64,000 nucleotides of DNA from Mesorhizobium sp. LNHC252B00 (GCF_000502955.1 NZ_AYWO01000022.1:1-64000); one strand, 5' to 3'; positions 36,831 through 45,885 are shown, numbered from the stretch's first letter. Program-made: numbers and translations. Notes: a model not told the origin generated them from the letters alone.

Positions 36831-36984
36831 GGTCAAATCAGGCTCCGCGGGTTTCCGCCTGTCCCGCACTGTCGCAATCAACGAACCATAGTCCATGGAT
36901 GAATTTGGCGCGCCATCACAGGTGATGATGAGAACTATGTCTACGCGATTGCCCTCCAAAGTGACACTCGGAAGCAGACCGGAA

Positions 36985-37088
36985 CTTGCTGAAATCACGG
37001 CGGGTTTCCGGCCGCTTCCTCCCACGCCGTCAAACGGCTGGAAGAAAATCTGTTGGGCGTCTTCGCTGCCATGGCCCCATCCTCTTGA
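36985..37088 (+). pseudogene. Possible remnant of a LysR helix-turn-helix region
   Basis: One frame reads ASSHAVKRLEENLLGV (37014-37061), which resembles the recognition helix and following strand of LysR proteins, then runs to TGA at 37086. The preceding helix is in another frame and interrupted by a stop. The region otherwise contains no gene. The match is short and could be chance. Confidence 0.2.
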
Positions 37089-37127
37089 GAGCCAAGCTTG
37101 GCGCGGCTCATCCCAGATTCGACAGTC

Positions 37128-38033
37128 TCATGCGACGGTTCTCATCCACGCCAGGAAGGACTCTATCACCGCGGATCTCGGACTGTGGGGCATCCATACG
37201 ATATAAAAACTGTAGCCCGGCAAGGATAATTGATGCGCTTTGACGAGCGAGCCGTTTTCCAGTTCACGGCCAACCACGACATCACTACAGATCGCAATGC
37301 CTTGCCCGGCGACAACCGCATCGATCGCATGCAGTTCCTCGCGGAAGCTCAAATCCCAAGCTTTGTGCGGGATTAGGTCTGGATCGATTGAACGGGCCGT
37401 CGCTAGCCACCGGGGCCAAGTGGGAGCGTCCGGATCCCGGTTCATCCAGTCGAAATGGATCAACGGATAACGCAGGAGATCAGCAGCACGCTCAATCGTT
37501 CGCCCGTCGCTTGCCAATAATCGGGGACTGCATATGGGAAAGAAGGAATCACGGCATATCTCCTGCGCGGCAAAGCCCAAAGGCGAGCGACGTGTGTAGC
37601 GGATCGCCACATCTGCGGCGCCGGCGCGTAAATCGAGTACTGCGTCCGTCCCGATGATATCCAGTGGTACGGCCGGGTTGGCCTCTCGCCATTTAGGCAA
37701 TCGAGGCACCAGCCATCGACTCGCGAAAGCGTTCGGGCTTGTCACCCGCAATGGCGCTTGAAAATCTGGCTCGGCGACTGCGGCAAGGGAGCCGGAGAGA
37801 AGATCAAAGCCGTTGCGGAGTATAGGAAACAGTCGCGTTCCCGCACCCGTCAACACGAGCGGGCGCGGTCGGCGCTGGAACAGCTTGCGACCGCATATCT
37901 CTTCCAACAAGCGGACGTGGTGGCTGATCGCTGTCGGCGTCACGCCGAGTTCCGCCGCTGCGGCTTTGAAGCTGCCGTTCCGAGCGACGGCCTCGAAGGC
38001 GTGCAAGGCGCGGAGAGGCGGGCAGTTTCTCAT
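37128..38033 (-). CDS. LysR family transcriptional regulator (GcvA-like)
   Basis: 301 residues. The N-terminal helix-turn-helix (LRALHAFEAVARNGSFKAAAAELGVTPTAISHHVRLLEE) is followed by a two-lobed effector-binding domain (LRVTSPNAFASRWLVPRLPKW onwards). The sequence resembles the GcvA/AmpR-like group, with ADVAIRYTR as the typical strand. It is divergent from the FAD oxidoreductase gene (108-bp gap), which is the likely target. Effector unknown. Confidence 0.88.
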   Translation of the reverse strand: MRNCPPLRALHAFEAVARNGSFKAAAAELGVTPTAISHHVRLLEEICGRKLFQRRPRPLVLTGAGTRLFPILRNGFDLLSGSLAAVAEPDFQAPLRVTSPNAFASRWLVPRLPKWREANPAVPLDIIGTDAVLDLRAGAADVAIRYTRRSPLGFAAQEICRDSFFPICSPRLLASDGRTIERAADLLRYPLIHFDWMNRDPDAPTWPRWLATARSIDPDLIPHKAWDLSFREELHAIDAVVAGQGIAICSDVVVGRELENGSLVKAHQLSLPGYSFYIVWMPHSPRSAVIESFLAWMRTVA

Positions 38034-38141
38034 GCCGGCAGTGTAGATGAGTTCCTCTCACCTAGCAGCTAAGAATTTCGCTTTTGCAGAAGGTTGCGTC
38101 TCTGTGAGATCATAGTCCTGCCAGAACCGAGGGCGATACCG

Positions 38142-39536
38142 ATGGAGATTCCGCGACAGACCGAGGCGCTATTGGGCCGATCCCATTCTCCGAGTGCGGC
38201 GATTGAACTGCTCCGGCAAGGCTTGCGGGGCGAACTGGTGTTGCCGACGGACGCTACCTACGACCAAGCACGCGGAGTCTGGAACGGGGCGATCGACAAA
38301 CACCCTGCTGCAATTGTCTTTTGCGCCGATCCCGCCGACGTCGTCCATGCCGTGACCTATGTCAGGTCACAAGGCTGTCTCGTGGCGGTACGCAGCGGCG
38401 GCCACAACGTCGCCGGTCTGTCCGTCTGCGACGATGGGATGGTGATCGATCTATCACGCATGAAGAAGATCGCAGTCGATCCTGGGCGTCGCATTGCCAG
38501 GGCCGAAGCTGGTCTGACCCTCGGCGAGTTCGACGCAGCCACGCTGGCCCACGGCCTTGCGACGACCATGGGCGTCAACAGCGACACTGGTATTGCCGGC
38601 CTCACGCTGGGTGGAGGCTTCGGCAAGCTCGGACGAAAGCACGGCCTGAGTTGCGATAATTTGATCGCGGCTGAAATTGTCACGGCCGACGGACGGCTGT
38701 TGCGAACAAGCGCCAGCGAGTATCCCGAACTGTTCTGGGCCTTGCGAGGGGGCGGGGGCAATTTCGGCATCGTGACGACGTTCGAATACCGGCTGCACCC
38801 GCTTAGCCCGAACCTTCTCGTGGGCTCGGTGCTTCACGATTACGATCATGCGCGCGAGGCCATGCGGTTTTACGATGGATTCTCCCGCGACGCCCCGGAC
38901 GAGGTGAGCGTCGATGCCGCGCTCGTCACGCTGCCCTCGGGCGAGCGTGCCTTCAGCATCTCGGCTTGCTATGTCGGGTCGCCCGAAGCGGGCGAACCAG
39001 TCATCGCACCGCTGATGAAGTTCGGATCCCCCATCGACAGTCGCCTTCAAGCCATTCCTTATCTTCAGATCCAATCGGCGGCCGACAGCCTCTTTCCACG
39101 CGGGCGACGCTATTACTGGAAAGCGCAGTTCATGCGCGAGATCAGCGATGGCGCGATCGAGGCCCTGCTCGACGCTTACGCGCGGGCTCCCAATCGCTCC
39201 TCCCTGTTGGTTTTCCAGCAGGTCGGCGGCGCGATCGCTCGCATGCCCGCATCGCACTCGTCCTACGCCAATCGCGATGCGGCCTTTGACTGCTTCCCGA
39301 TCGCGATCTGGGACGATCTGGCCGATGACGAGGCAAATACCCGCTGGGCGCGCGACCTGTGGAATGCGGTCAGACCATTCTCGACCGGTGGCGTCTATGC
39401 CAACAATCTCGGTGATGAGGGTGACGAGCGCGTGCGTGATGCCTACGGCGCCAATTATGCGCGCCTCGCTTCTATCAAGAAGCAATACGACCCGACCAAT
39501 TTCTTTCGATTGAATCAGAACATCAGGCCTGAATAG
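38142..39536 (+). CDS. FAD-binding oxidoreductase, berberine-bridge-enzyme type
   Basis: 464-residue flavoprotein of the PCMH/BBE class. The FAD-binding half includes VAVRSGGHNVAG, where the His is the usual site of covalent 8-alpha FAD attachment, then GIAGLTLGGGFGKLGRKHGLSCDNL. The C-terminal BBE motif YDPTNFFRLNQNI ends the protein. Such enzymes oxidise sugars, alcohols or alkaloid-like substrates with O2. ATG 38142 has AGGG upstream; the frame extends to 38094. A broken MFS gene follows, suggesting an uptake or efflux partner was lost. Confidence 0.85.
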   Translation: MEIPRQTEALLGRSHSPSAAIELLRQGLRGELVLPTDATYDQARGVWNGAIDKHPAAIVFCADPADVVHAVTYVRSQGCLVAVRSGGHNVAGLSVCDDGMVIDLSRMKKIAVDPGRRIARAEAGLTLGEFDAATLAHGLATTMGVNSDTGIAGLTLGGGFGKLGRKHGLSCDNLIAAEIVTADGRLLRTSASEYPELFWALRGGGGNFGIVTTFEYRLHPLSPNLLVGSVLHDYDHAREAMRFYDGFSRDAPDEVSVDAALVTLPSGERAFSISACYVGSPEAGEPVIAPLMKFGSPIDSRLQAIPYLQIQSAADSLFPRGRRYYWKAQFMREISDGAIEALLDAYARAPNRSSLLVFQQVGGAIARMPASHSSYANRDAAFDCFPIAIWDDLADDEANTRWARDLWNAVRPFSTGGVYANNLGDEGDERVRDAYGANYARLASIKKQYDPTNFFRLNQNIRPE

Positions 39537-39561
39537 TTCGGAACAAACATAACGGGGAACC

Positions 39562-40140
39562 GTGCGCCGTCGCTGGACGATCCTTGCTGTCCTGTTTGTC
39601 GCCCGCGCCGCAATGGCGTTTCGGTTTCAGAGCGTCGGCGCCGTCGCGCCTCTTATCAGCGATAGCGTCGGAGCGAGCCTGGCCGACATCGGCATTCTAA
39701 TCGGCCTATCTTGCACCGGGAGTCGCATTGGCCCTGCCTGGCGCGACCATCGGCCAGCGCTATGGCGATAAGGCGACCGTTCTTGCCGGGCTCCTGATGA
39801 TGCTGGCGGGTGAAATGCTGATGGCGGCATCGCCGTTCTGGAGCCTGCAGGTCGGCGGCCGATTGATAAGCGGCACTGGCGGCGTTCTCCTGAACGTCCT
39901 GATGACCAAGATGGTCGCCGACTGGTTTGCCGGCCGGGAAATCGCAACCGCCATGGCCATCTACATCAACTCGTAGCCAGCGGGCATCGCTATCGCTCTC
40001 ATGCTGCTGCCGGCAATCGCAACGACATTCGGGGTGACCGCCGGGGCCATTGCCGTTTCGGTCCTGGCCATCGTCGGCATCGGCCTGATGACCTTCATCT
40101 ACCGCACCCCGGAGGTACCGCCCGCTGGTGGCGTCGAACG
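39562..40140 (+). pseudogene. Decayed MFS transporter gene (frameshift, nonsense codon, truncation)
   Basis: Starting at GTG 39562 (GGGGA upstream) the reading frame encodes an MFS N terminus (WTILAVLFVARAAMAFRFQSVGAVAPLI). Near 39706-39711 it shifts: the other frame continues as YLAPGVALALPGATIGQRYGDK, a normal MFS loop. A TAG at 39974 replaces the Trp expected in INSWPAGI, after which the frame continues IAIALMLLPAIATTFGV. Only about half of a 400-residue, 12-helix protein remains before the tRNA. Three independent lesions make it a pseudogene of CynX/NimT-like type. Confidence 0.8.
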
Positions 40141-40198
40141 CTCTGGCATTTCGGCGGGGACAAATGGCGTTCGCAAATCAGGACGATTTAGAGTCAAA

Positions 40199-40275
40199 TG
40201 GCGCGCCCGAAGAGATTCGAACTCCTGACCCCCAGATTCGTAGTCTGGTGCTCTATCCAGCTGAGCTACGGGCGC
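40199..40275 (-). tRNA. tRNA-Arg (anticodon ACG)
   Basis: On the minus strand the 77-base sequence folds as a full cloverleaf. The acceptor stem GCGCCCG pairs with CGGGCGC, discriminator G, and an encoded CCA end (40199-40201). The anticodon arm CCAGA-CUACGAA-UCUGG gives ACG in the loop; the T arm has GUUCGAAUC. It reads CGN arginine codons after A-to-I editing. Its 3-prime end faces the decayed MFS gene; no duplicated 3-prime end was seen in the window. Confidence 0.95.
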
Positions 40276-40588
40276 GCAACAGGCCATGCTTTCCATGGCC
40301 CCGCGATCCGATCGTGAACGACCGGCCGCGACGAGACGTGTTCCCTAGCGACTGAATTTCGGAAAAGCAAGCCGATCCGGCAAAAGTTTTGTCGCAGGCG
40401 TGTCATCCGGCAATGATGGCCCGTTTCCCAGCGCCTCAAAACCACCAAAGCGCATCGTGTCCGGGCGGCCACAAGTGATGCGCTTCCGATGCATCACGTC
40501 CGCCCAAAGCCGGAGACGCCTTCGGGTGACATGTTTCTGCAAGGAAAGGAGGAAAGATCGGTCGCCGGGGCAAAACAGCGCCGATCCG
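40276..40588. other. Gap between tRNA-Arg and histidine kinase gene
   Basis: 313 bases with no credible gene. One perfect 7-bp inverted repeat (GTGATGC/GCATCAC, 40475-40497) with a 9-base loop lies about 90 bases past the kinase stop; it has no T-tract. Nothing else was recognised. Confidence 0.5.
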
Positions 40589-42091
40589 TCATGCCGGGCG
40601 GCGCAGGCCGTTGCTGCGGGCCTGGTCGAGCCGTGCCGGCTGGTCGGGAATGGTGACCGCGAATGTGGTGCGCCCGCCAATGCTCTCGACCAGCTCCACC
40701 GTGCCGCCATGCGCCCGGATGAGTTCGTGCGCGATCGCCAGTCCAAGGCCGGTGCCGCCGCTGCGGGCCGAGCCGCGGAACGCCGCGAACAGGTTCTCCC
40801 GCGCCTTGGGCGGCAGGCCCGGTCCGGTGTCGCTGACGGCGATGCGGCTGACGCTGCCCAGGCGCACGGCCGACACGGCCAGGCGGCGCACCAGGGCGCT
40901 TTCACTGTCTGCAGCCATCGCCTGCACGGAATTCCGGCACAGATTGGTGAGCACGCGGAACAGCTGATCGGAATCGGCGTCCACCTCGAAGGTCGGCTCG
41001 ACGGAATTGACGAACTCGATGCCCTGCCCGATGTCGAGCAGGCCGTGCACGTCCTCGACCAGCTGGCGCAGCCTCAAGCGTCGGCGCGCCGGTGGCGGCT
41101 CCTGCGTGCGGCCATAGGCGAGCACGCCTTCGGAATAGGAGACGGCTCGGTCGAGCGCGCGCAGCAGTTTCGGCGCGAAGGCCTGCACGGTCGGGTCCTT
41201 GACCTGGCGCAGGCGGTCCGACATCAGCTGCGCCGAGGCCAGGATATTGCGCATGTCATGGTTGATCTTGGAGACGGCAAGGCCGAGGTCGGCAAGGTGC
41301 TTCTGCTCGGAGAGCATCTTTTGCAGCCGTTCCTGCATCTGCGACAGTTCGCGCTCGGCAACGCCGATCTCGTCGGCGCGGGCGGCCGGGTGGATGATGC
41401 GCCCGGGATCGTCGGGGGCTTCCGAAAAGGACAGCATCGAGCGCGTCATGGTCCGGATCGGCCCGATCATGATCAGGTCGATCGCGGCATAGACCAGCAT
41501 TGCGGTGAACAGCGAGATCAGCAGCGAGACGAAGGCGACGTTGCGCGAGTATCGCAGCATCGCATTGCGCAGGCTGTTATCGGGCATGATCAGCTCGAAC
41601 TCCTTGTCCGAGTCACCGACAGGCCCGAAAACGCGCAGCATCCGGTCGCCGCCGAAAAACAGCGTGTCGAGTGCACCGGTCATGCCCTTGATCATGCCGA
41701 TGCCGGCGATATCGATGTGTTCGTCGACCTTCGGCGGCATTTCGGCCACCACCAGCAGCCGCGAGACGCCACCGTCACGCACCGCGATCGCCTTGGCGCC
41801 GATCGCCATCAGCACGTCGTTCTGGGCCGTGCGTGACAGCGAGGTGGGCTCACCCTGCACCAGCACGATCGACACCGCCGCCGCCGTGCTCAGCCGCTCC
41901 TTCAGCCAGTTCAGCCGGTAGCTGGCGATCCAGGGCAGGAAGATCAGCACTTCGGCCAGCAGCACGAAAACGATGGTCAGCAGCAGCAGCTTGGTCGACA
42001 GGCCGCGCGACAGCGGCACCGTGCGCACGATGGTGGGTTCGGCCGTGCCGGTCCCTTCCTGCGCTTGTATGGTTTCGCTCATGCGGTCCAT
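40589..42091 (-). CDS. Membrane sensor histidine kinase
   Basis: 500 residues. Two transmembrane helices (about 34-56 and 189-212) flank a periplasmic sensor region of about 130 residues; a HAMP-like linker follows (IGPIRTMTRSML). The phosphoacceptor box is SKINHDMRNILASAQL, an H-D-M-R-N variant of the usual H-E-x-R-x. The ATPase part has the N box NLCRNSVQAM, DTGPGLP and GGTGLGLAIAHELIRAHGG. No response regulator gene is adjacent, so it is an orphan kinase in this window. Signal unknown. Confidence 0.87.
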   Translation of the reverse strand: MDRMSETIQAQEGTGTAEPTIVRTVPLSRGLSTKLLLLTIVFVLLAEVLIFLPWIASYRLNWLKERLSTAAAVSIVLVQGEPTSLSRTAQNDVLMAIGAKAIAVRDGGVSRLLVVAEMPPKVDEHIDIAGIGMIKGMTGALDTLFFGGDRMLRVFGPVGDSDKEFELIMPDNSLRNAMLRYSRNVAFVSLLISLFTAMLVYAAIDLIMIGPIRTMTRSMLSFSEAPDDPGRIIHPAARADEIGVAERELSQMQERLQKMLSEQKHLADLGLAVSKINHDMRNILASAQLMSDRLRQVKDPTVQAFAPKLLRALDRAVSYSEGVLAYGRTQEPPPARRRLRLRQLVEDVHGLLDIGQGIEFVNSVEPTFEVDADSDQLFRVLTNLCRNSVQAMAADSESALVRRLAVSAVRLGSVSRIAVSDTGPGLPPKARENLFAAFRGSARSGGTGLGLAIAHELIRAHGGTVELVESIGGRTTFAVTIPDQPARLDQARSNGLRRPA

Positions 42092-42362
42092 GTCTTCACA
42101 ATCACTTGATCAACGCAGATTAGGCGATTACGGCTTTCTTGCCAATTTCATCCTTGGTCGGAAACATAAACCGGCCTGGACGACGCCGGGGTTTCGGCCC
42201 GACGACGCCGGATTGACTTCCAAAAGCCTTCTTTCTATAAGCCCGCACACGCTCGGGCCATTCGTCCCGGCGCGGTTTCGATCGCGCCAAAGCCGGCCCG
42301 GCAAAGCTCCTGTTACACAGTGACAGAATCAAGAAGGGCCGCACCCCGCGGTATTAAAACAA

Positions 42363-42497
42363 ATGAAGCGTACCTACCAACCGTCCAAACTCGTCCGCAA
42401 ACGTCGGCACGGCTTCCGTGCCCGCATGGCCACCAAGGGTGGTCGCGGCGTCGTCGCAGCTCGCCGCAATCGCGGCCGCAAGCGGCTCAGCGCCTGA
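42363..42497 (+). CDS. rpmH: Large ribosomal subunit protein bL34
   Basis: 44 residues, the exact family length, beginning [18 protein letters not shown] and ending [10 protein letters not shown]. It is a small basic protein that binds 23S rRNA. The ribosome site is poor (AAAACAA ahead of ATG). It lies 16 bp before rnpA, the universal bacterial rpmH-rnpA order. Confidence 0.97.
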   Translation: MKRTYQPSKLVRKRRHGFRARMATKGGRGVVAARRNRGRKRLSA

Positions 42498-42513
42498 ACG
42501 GAAGACGAGATCG

Positions 42514-42867
42514 TTGCCCGCAACCGGCAAGCCAGTGGGACCAAATCCCCAGCGGCTTCTGAAGCGCGCGGAATTCCTGGCCGTCCGTCGTGGTGAAAAG
42601 CGACGTGGGCGGCTTTTTCTCGTTGAAGTTCTCGACCGCGGCGACGGCCTGTCGCCGCGCGTCGGTTACACGGTCACCAAGAAGGTCGGCAATGCGGTTA
42701 TCCGCAACCGCGTCCGGCGGCGGCTGCGAGAAGCCGTCCGTACACACGCTGCATGTGACATGGCGCCTGGCAATGACTATGTCATCGTCGGGCGCGAAGA
42801 CGTGCTTACCATTCCGTTCGGCCAGTTGAAGGCCGAACTCTCCCGCCGACTGCGCGGAACACGATAG
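42514..42867 (+). CDS. rnpA: Ribonuclease P protein component
   Basis: Protein subunit of RNase P, which with the M1-type RNA matures tRNA 5-prime ends. 117 residues from TTG 42514, containing [39 protein letters not shown] (the RNR signature) and [10 protein letters not shown]. The start is uncertain: TTG 42514 and GTG 42535 are both in frame; the ATG at 42418 lies inside rpmH. It overlaps no neighbour and precedes yidC by 14 bp. Confidence 0.92.
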   Translation: MPATGKPVGPNPQRLLKRAEFLAVRRGEKRRGRLFLVEVLDRGDGLSPRVGYTVTKKVGNAVIRNRVRRRLREAVRTHAACDMAPGNDYVIVGREDVLTIPFGQLKAELSRRLRGTR

Positions 42868-42881
42868 GCCAAGGGCTTTCG

Positions 42882-44696
42882 ATGGAAAACAACCGGAATT
42901 TCTTCATCACCATCGCATTGTCGGTGCTGATCCTGGCCGTATGGCAATATTTTTACGTGTTGCCGCGCAGCGAGCAGCAGCGCGAGGCGGCGCGCGTCGA
43001 ACAGCAGCGCATCGAGGAGCAGAAGAAGGCCGCCCAGGGCACCAATCCCGGCACCGACACCGGAACGCCCGCTGCTCCTGGCGCCATTCCGAACGCACCC
43101 GGCACCGATGCCGTGACGCCGGCCGGTCGCGAACAGGCGCTGGCCACGACGACCCGCGCCAAGATCGATACGCCGAGCCTCGAGGGTTCGATCAACCTGA
43201 CCGGCGCCCGTCTCGACGACCTCAAGCTCAAGCACTACACCGAGACGGTCGACAAGAACTCGCCCGAGATCAGCCTGCTCAACCCGGCGGCACTCCCCAA
43301 TGGCTATTATGCCGAGATCGGCTTCGTCGGTAATGACAAGACCGGCGCGGTGCCTGGTCCGGAGACGGTATGGGCCGTCGACGGCAATGCGACGCTGACG
43401 CCGGCGACGCCGGTCACCCTGACCTATTCGAACGACAAGGGCCTGACCTTCAAGCGCACCTTTTCCGTCGACACCAACTACATGTTCACGGTTTCCGACA
43501 CGGTGCAGAATGCGGGCACGGCTGCCGTCTCGCTGTCCAATTACGGCCGCGTCACCCGGTTCGACAAGCCGCTCGTCGCCAGCACCTATGTGCTGCATGA
43601 GGGCCTGATCGGCTTCACCGGCACCGAAGGCCTCCAGGAACACAAATACGCGTCCATCGAAAAGGACAAGCAGGCCACGCCGGGCAAGTCGACCGATGGC
43701 TGGCTTGGCATCACCGACAAATACTGGGCGGTGACGCTGGTGCCGACGGAGAAGCAGCCGTTCCAGCCGCGCTACGCCTATTTCGAGGACGGCCGCCATC
43801 GCTACCAGTCTGACTTCCTGACCGATCCGATCACTGTCGATGCCGGTCAGTCGGCGACGGTGGAGAGCGAAATCTTCGCCGGCGCCAAGGAAGTCGCCAA
43901 GATCAACGCCTATGCGGAAGACCGTCACATCAAGCGGTTCGACCTGTTGATCGACTGGGGCTGGTTCCACTTCATCACCAAGCCGATGTTCTGGCTGATC
44001 GACACGCTCTACAAATTCTTCGGCAATTTCGGCCTGGCGATCCTCGCCACCACCGTCATCGTCAAAGCCATCTTCTTCCCGCTCGCCAACAAGTCCTATG
44101 CGTCGATGGCGAACATGAAAAAGGTGCAGCCGAAAATGCTCGAAATCCGCGAGAAATACGCGGACGACAAGATGAAGCAGCAGCAGGCGATGATGGAGCT
44201 GTACAAGACCGAGAAGATCAATCCGCTCGCCGGCTGCTGGCCGGTGGCGCTGCAGATCCCGGTCTTCTTCTCGCTCTACAAGGTGCTCTACATCACCATC
44301 GAGATGCGGCACGCGCCGTTCTTCGGCTGGATCCAGGATCTGGCGGCACCCGATCCGACCTCGATCTTCAACCTGTTCGGCCTCGTTCCGCTCACGCTGC
44401 CGCACATGCTGATGATCGGTGTCTGGCCGCTGATCATGGGCGTCACCATGTTCCTGCAGATGCGCATGAACCCGACGCCGCCGGATCCGACGCAGGCCGC
44501 GATCTTCACCTGGATGCCGGTCATCTTCACCTTCATGATGGCGGGTTTCCCGGCCGGCCTCGTCATCTACTGGGCCTGGAACAACACGCTGTCGATCCTC
44601 CAGCAGGGCGTGATCATGAAGCGCCAGGGCGCCAAGATCGAGCTGTGGGACAATCTGGTTGCGCTGTTCCGAAAGAAACCGTCGCCGGCAGAATAG
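42882..44696 (+). CDS. yidC: Membrane protein insertase YidC
   Basis: Inner-membrane insertase/chaperone, 604 residues. An N-terminal helix (FFITIALSVLILAVWQYFYV) is followed by a Gln/Glu-rich linker, the large periplasmic P1 domain (about 90-350), and five C-terminal helices (KPMFWLIDTLYKFFGNFGLAIL onward). The conserved cytoplasmic loop MKKVQPKMLEIREKYADDKMKQQQAMMELYK is present, with the family Arg that faces the hydrophilic groove. A terminator follows 27 bases after the stop. Confidence 0.97.
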   Translation: MENNRNFFITIALSVLILAVWQYFYVLPRSEQQREAARVEQQRIEEQKKAAQGTNPGTDTGTPAAPGAIPNAPGTDAVTPAGREQALATTTRAKIDTPSLEGSINLTGARLDDLKLKHYTETVDKNSPEISLLNPAALPNGYYAEIGFVGNDKTGAVPGPETVWAVDGNATLTPATPVTLTYSNDKGLTFKRTFSVDTNYMFTVSDTVQNAGTAAVSLSNYGRVTRFDKPLVASTYVLHEGLIGFTGTEGLQEHKYASIEKDKQATPGKSTDGWLGITDKYWAVTLVPTEKQPFQPRYAYFEDGRHRYQSDFLTDPITVDAGQSATVESEIFAGAKEVAKINAYAEDRHIKRFDLLIDWGWFHFITKPMFWLIDTLYKFFGNFGLAILATTVIVKAIFFPLANKSYASMANMKKVQPKMLEIREKYADDKMKQQQAMMELYKTEKINPLAGCWPVALQIPVFFSLYKVLYITIEMRHAPFFGWIQDLAAPDPTSIFNLFGLVPLTLPHMLMIGVWPLIMGVTMFLQMRMNPTPPDPTQAAIFTWMPVIFTFMMAGFPAGLVIYWAWNNTLSILQQGVIMKRQGAKIELWDNLVALFRKKPSPAE

Positions 44697-44722
44697 CAGG
44701 CGTTGCCTACGCGAAATCAAAA

Positions 44723-44754
44723 GCCCCGGTCAGTTCATTGCCCGGGGCTTTTTT
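44723..44754 (+). terminator. Rho-independent terminator of the rpmH-rnpA-yidC operon
   Basis: GCCCCGG (44723-44729) and CCGGGGC (44742-44748) form a perfect GC stem with a 12-base loop. An A-run precedes the stem and a six-base T-run follows it. It lies directly after yidC, so it should end that transcript. Confidence 0.85.
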
Positions 44755-45118
44755 GTCGGCGAGGCATCCCATTCCAACCGATTTCCAATCTGCGGCGAAA
44801 CTTTGGCCTGACGCACCTCGTAACTGCGCTTTGCCATTCCCTGCGGCATGCGCTTCGGCACGCCTTTGCACAGGCCATGGATTGCGGCCACCGTGTTTTC
44901 GCGACGGCGGCAAGATACCCTTGCCAAGACGGCTTCCGGCGCAAGGGTGCCGGTGTTTGGGAGGCCGTAGGCAGACCGGGGTCCTGTCGGCCTCCACGGG
45001 GCCCCGGTTCTTTTGCTTGGACTCGAAGATCTGTAGGGTTTGGCTTGTCGACGCCGACTGCTCCAGGAGATCGCTTCTTGGCGGCGCTGTCGTCGACCTT
45101 GGCCTATGGCGACAGCAA
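44755..45118. other. Structured gap between yidC and the acetyltransferase gene, possible ncRNA or leader
   Basis: No credible protein gene in this stretch; frames crossing it on both strands lack family-like sequence. Several perfect hairpins occur in order: GGCAAG/CTTGCC (44909-44925), CCGGC/GCCGG (44936-44953), GGAGGCCG/CGGCCTCC (44960-44995). The last is mutually exclusive with ACCGGGG (44975-44981)/CCCCGGT (45002-45008), which ends in TTCTTTT. This density suggests a structured RNA, either independent or the leader of the acetyltransferase mRNA. I did not recognise it as 6S, tmRNA, SRP or RNase P RNA. Confidence 0.4.
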
Positions 45119-45169
45119 ATGAGCAAAGCCGCCATCGAAAGCTCGCTCGTCAGCCGATTGGTGCTATAG
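45119..45169 (+). CDS. Possible 16-residue leader peptide
   Basis: ATG 45119 opens MSKAAIESSLVSRLVL and stops at TAG 45167. The stop is 21 bases ahead of the terminator-like hairpin that precedes the acetyltransferase gene. There is no strong ribosome site. Position alone suggests a leader peptide of an attenuator; it could be chance. Confidence 0.25.
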   Translation: MSKAAIESSLVSRLVL

Positions 45170-45190
45170 GGCGGATCAGGCTATTTTGGA

Positions 45191-45234
45191 CAGGCGCATG
45201 CGGATTTCGGATGCGCCTGGCGGCCTTTTTTTTT
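45191..45234 (+). terminator. Terminator-like hairpin 12 bases before the acetyltransferase start
   Basis: CAGGCGCAT (45191-45199) and ATGCGCCTG (45211-45219) form a perfect 9-bp stem with an 11-base loop; after GCGGCC comes a run of nine T. The six GC-rich bases between stem and T-run weaken a classical terminator reading. It ends only 12 bases before ATG 45247, which suits an attenuator of that gene or the end of an upstream small RNA. Confidence 0.6.
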
Positions 45235-45246
45235 ACGGATCTCGAC

Positions 45247-45885
45247 ATGGACGGACCCAACCCCAACATCAAGCACCCGATCCCGATGCACACGCGTGTC
45301 GGGTTCCTCAAGGGACTGGTGAGCGCGCCGAACATCGAGATCGGCGACTTCACCTATTATGACGATCCCGATGGGCCGGACAAATTCGCCGAGAAATGCG
45401 TGCTGCATCATTATCCCTTCATTGGCGACAAGCTCATCATCGGCAGGTTCTGCGCCATCGCCGAAGGCGCACGCTTCATCATGAACGGCGCTAACCACGC
45501 CATGTCCGGCTTTTCGACCTACCCGTTCAATATTTTCGGCCATGGTTGGGAGAAGGGTTTTGACCCGGCGACCTGGTCCAAGGAAGTGCGCGGCGACACA
45601 ATCGTTGGCAACGACGTTTGGATCGGCATGGAGGCGGTGATCCTGCCCGGCGTTACGATCGGCCATGGCGCCGTCATTGCCGCGAAGTCGGTGGTCACGC
45701 ACGACGTGCCGTCCTATGCGATCGTCGCAGGCAATGCGGCCAAGGTGGTGAAGATGCGTTTCGACGACCGGACGATCAGGCGGCTGCTGGCGGTGGCCTG
45801 GTGGGACTGGCCGGTGGACAAGATCAGCCGCAACCTCGATGCTATCCGGGGTGCCAATATTTCTCTTCTGGAGGCAGCAGCTTGA
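45247..45885 (+). CDS. Vat/CatB-like xenobiotic acetyltransferase (hexapeptide repeat)
   Basis: 212-residue acetyl-CoA-dependent O-acetyltransferase of the left-handed beta-helix class. It begins near [18 protein letters not shown] and has [50 protein letters not shown], with the catalytic His in GANHAM, then [47 protein letters not shown]. This is the pattern of streptogramin (Vat) and type B chloramphenicol acetyltransferases. Chromosomal homologs may act on other substrates. Its stop overlaps the engB start. Confidence 0.88.
   Translation: MDGPNPNIKHPIPMHTRVGFLKGLVSAPNIEIGDFTYYDDPDGPDKFAEKCVLHHYPFIGDKLIIGRFCAIAEGARFIMNGANHAMSGFSTYPFNIFGHGWEKGFDPATWSKEVRGDTIVGNDVWIGMEAVILPGVTIGHGAVIAAKSVVTHDVPSYAIVAGNAAKVVKMRFDDRTIRRLLAVAWWDWPVDKISRNLDAIRGANISLLEAAA

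Noticed and set aside
36905-36914. TGGCGCGCCA matching the tRNA-Arg 3-prime end as an att site
   Set aside because: Only the 8-bp GC palindrome and edge bases match; the T-arm sequence is not duplicated, so it is not an attachment site.
42777-44720. 647-codon antisense ORF opposite yidC
   Set aside because: It is rich in His/Arg/Asp and mirrors the codon pattern of yidC; yidC has complete homology and a ribosome context. A GC-driven shadow.
44645-45169. 174-codon plus-strand frame downstream of yidC
   Set aside because: It starts inside yidC, crosses a strong terminator and has no family-like sequence; only its last 16 codons were kept as a possible leader peptide.
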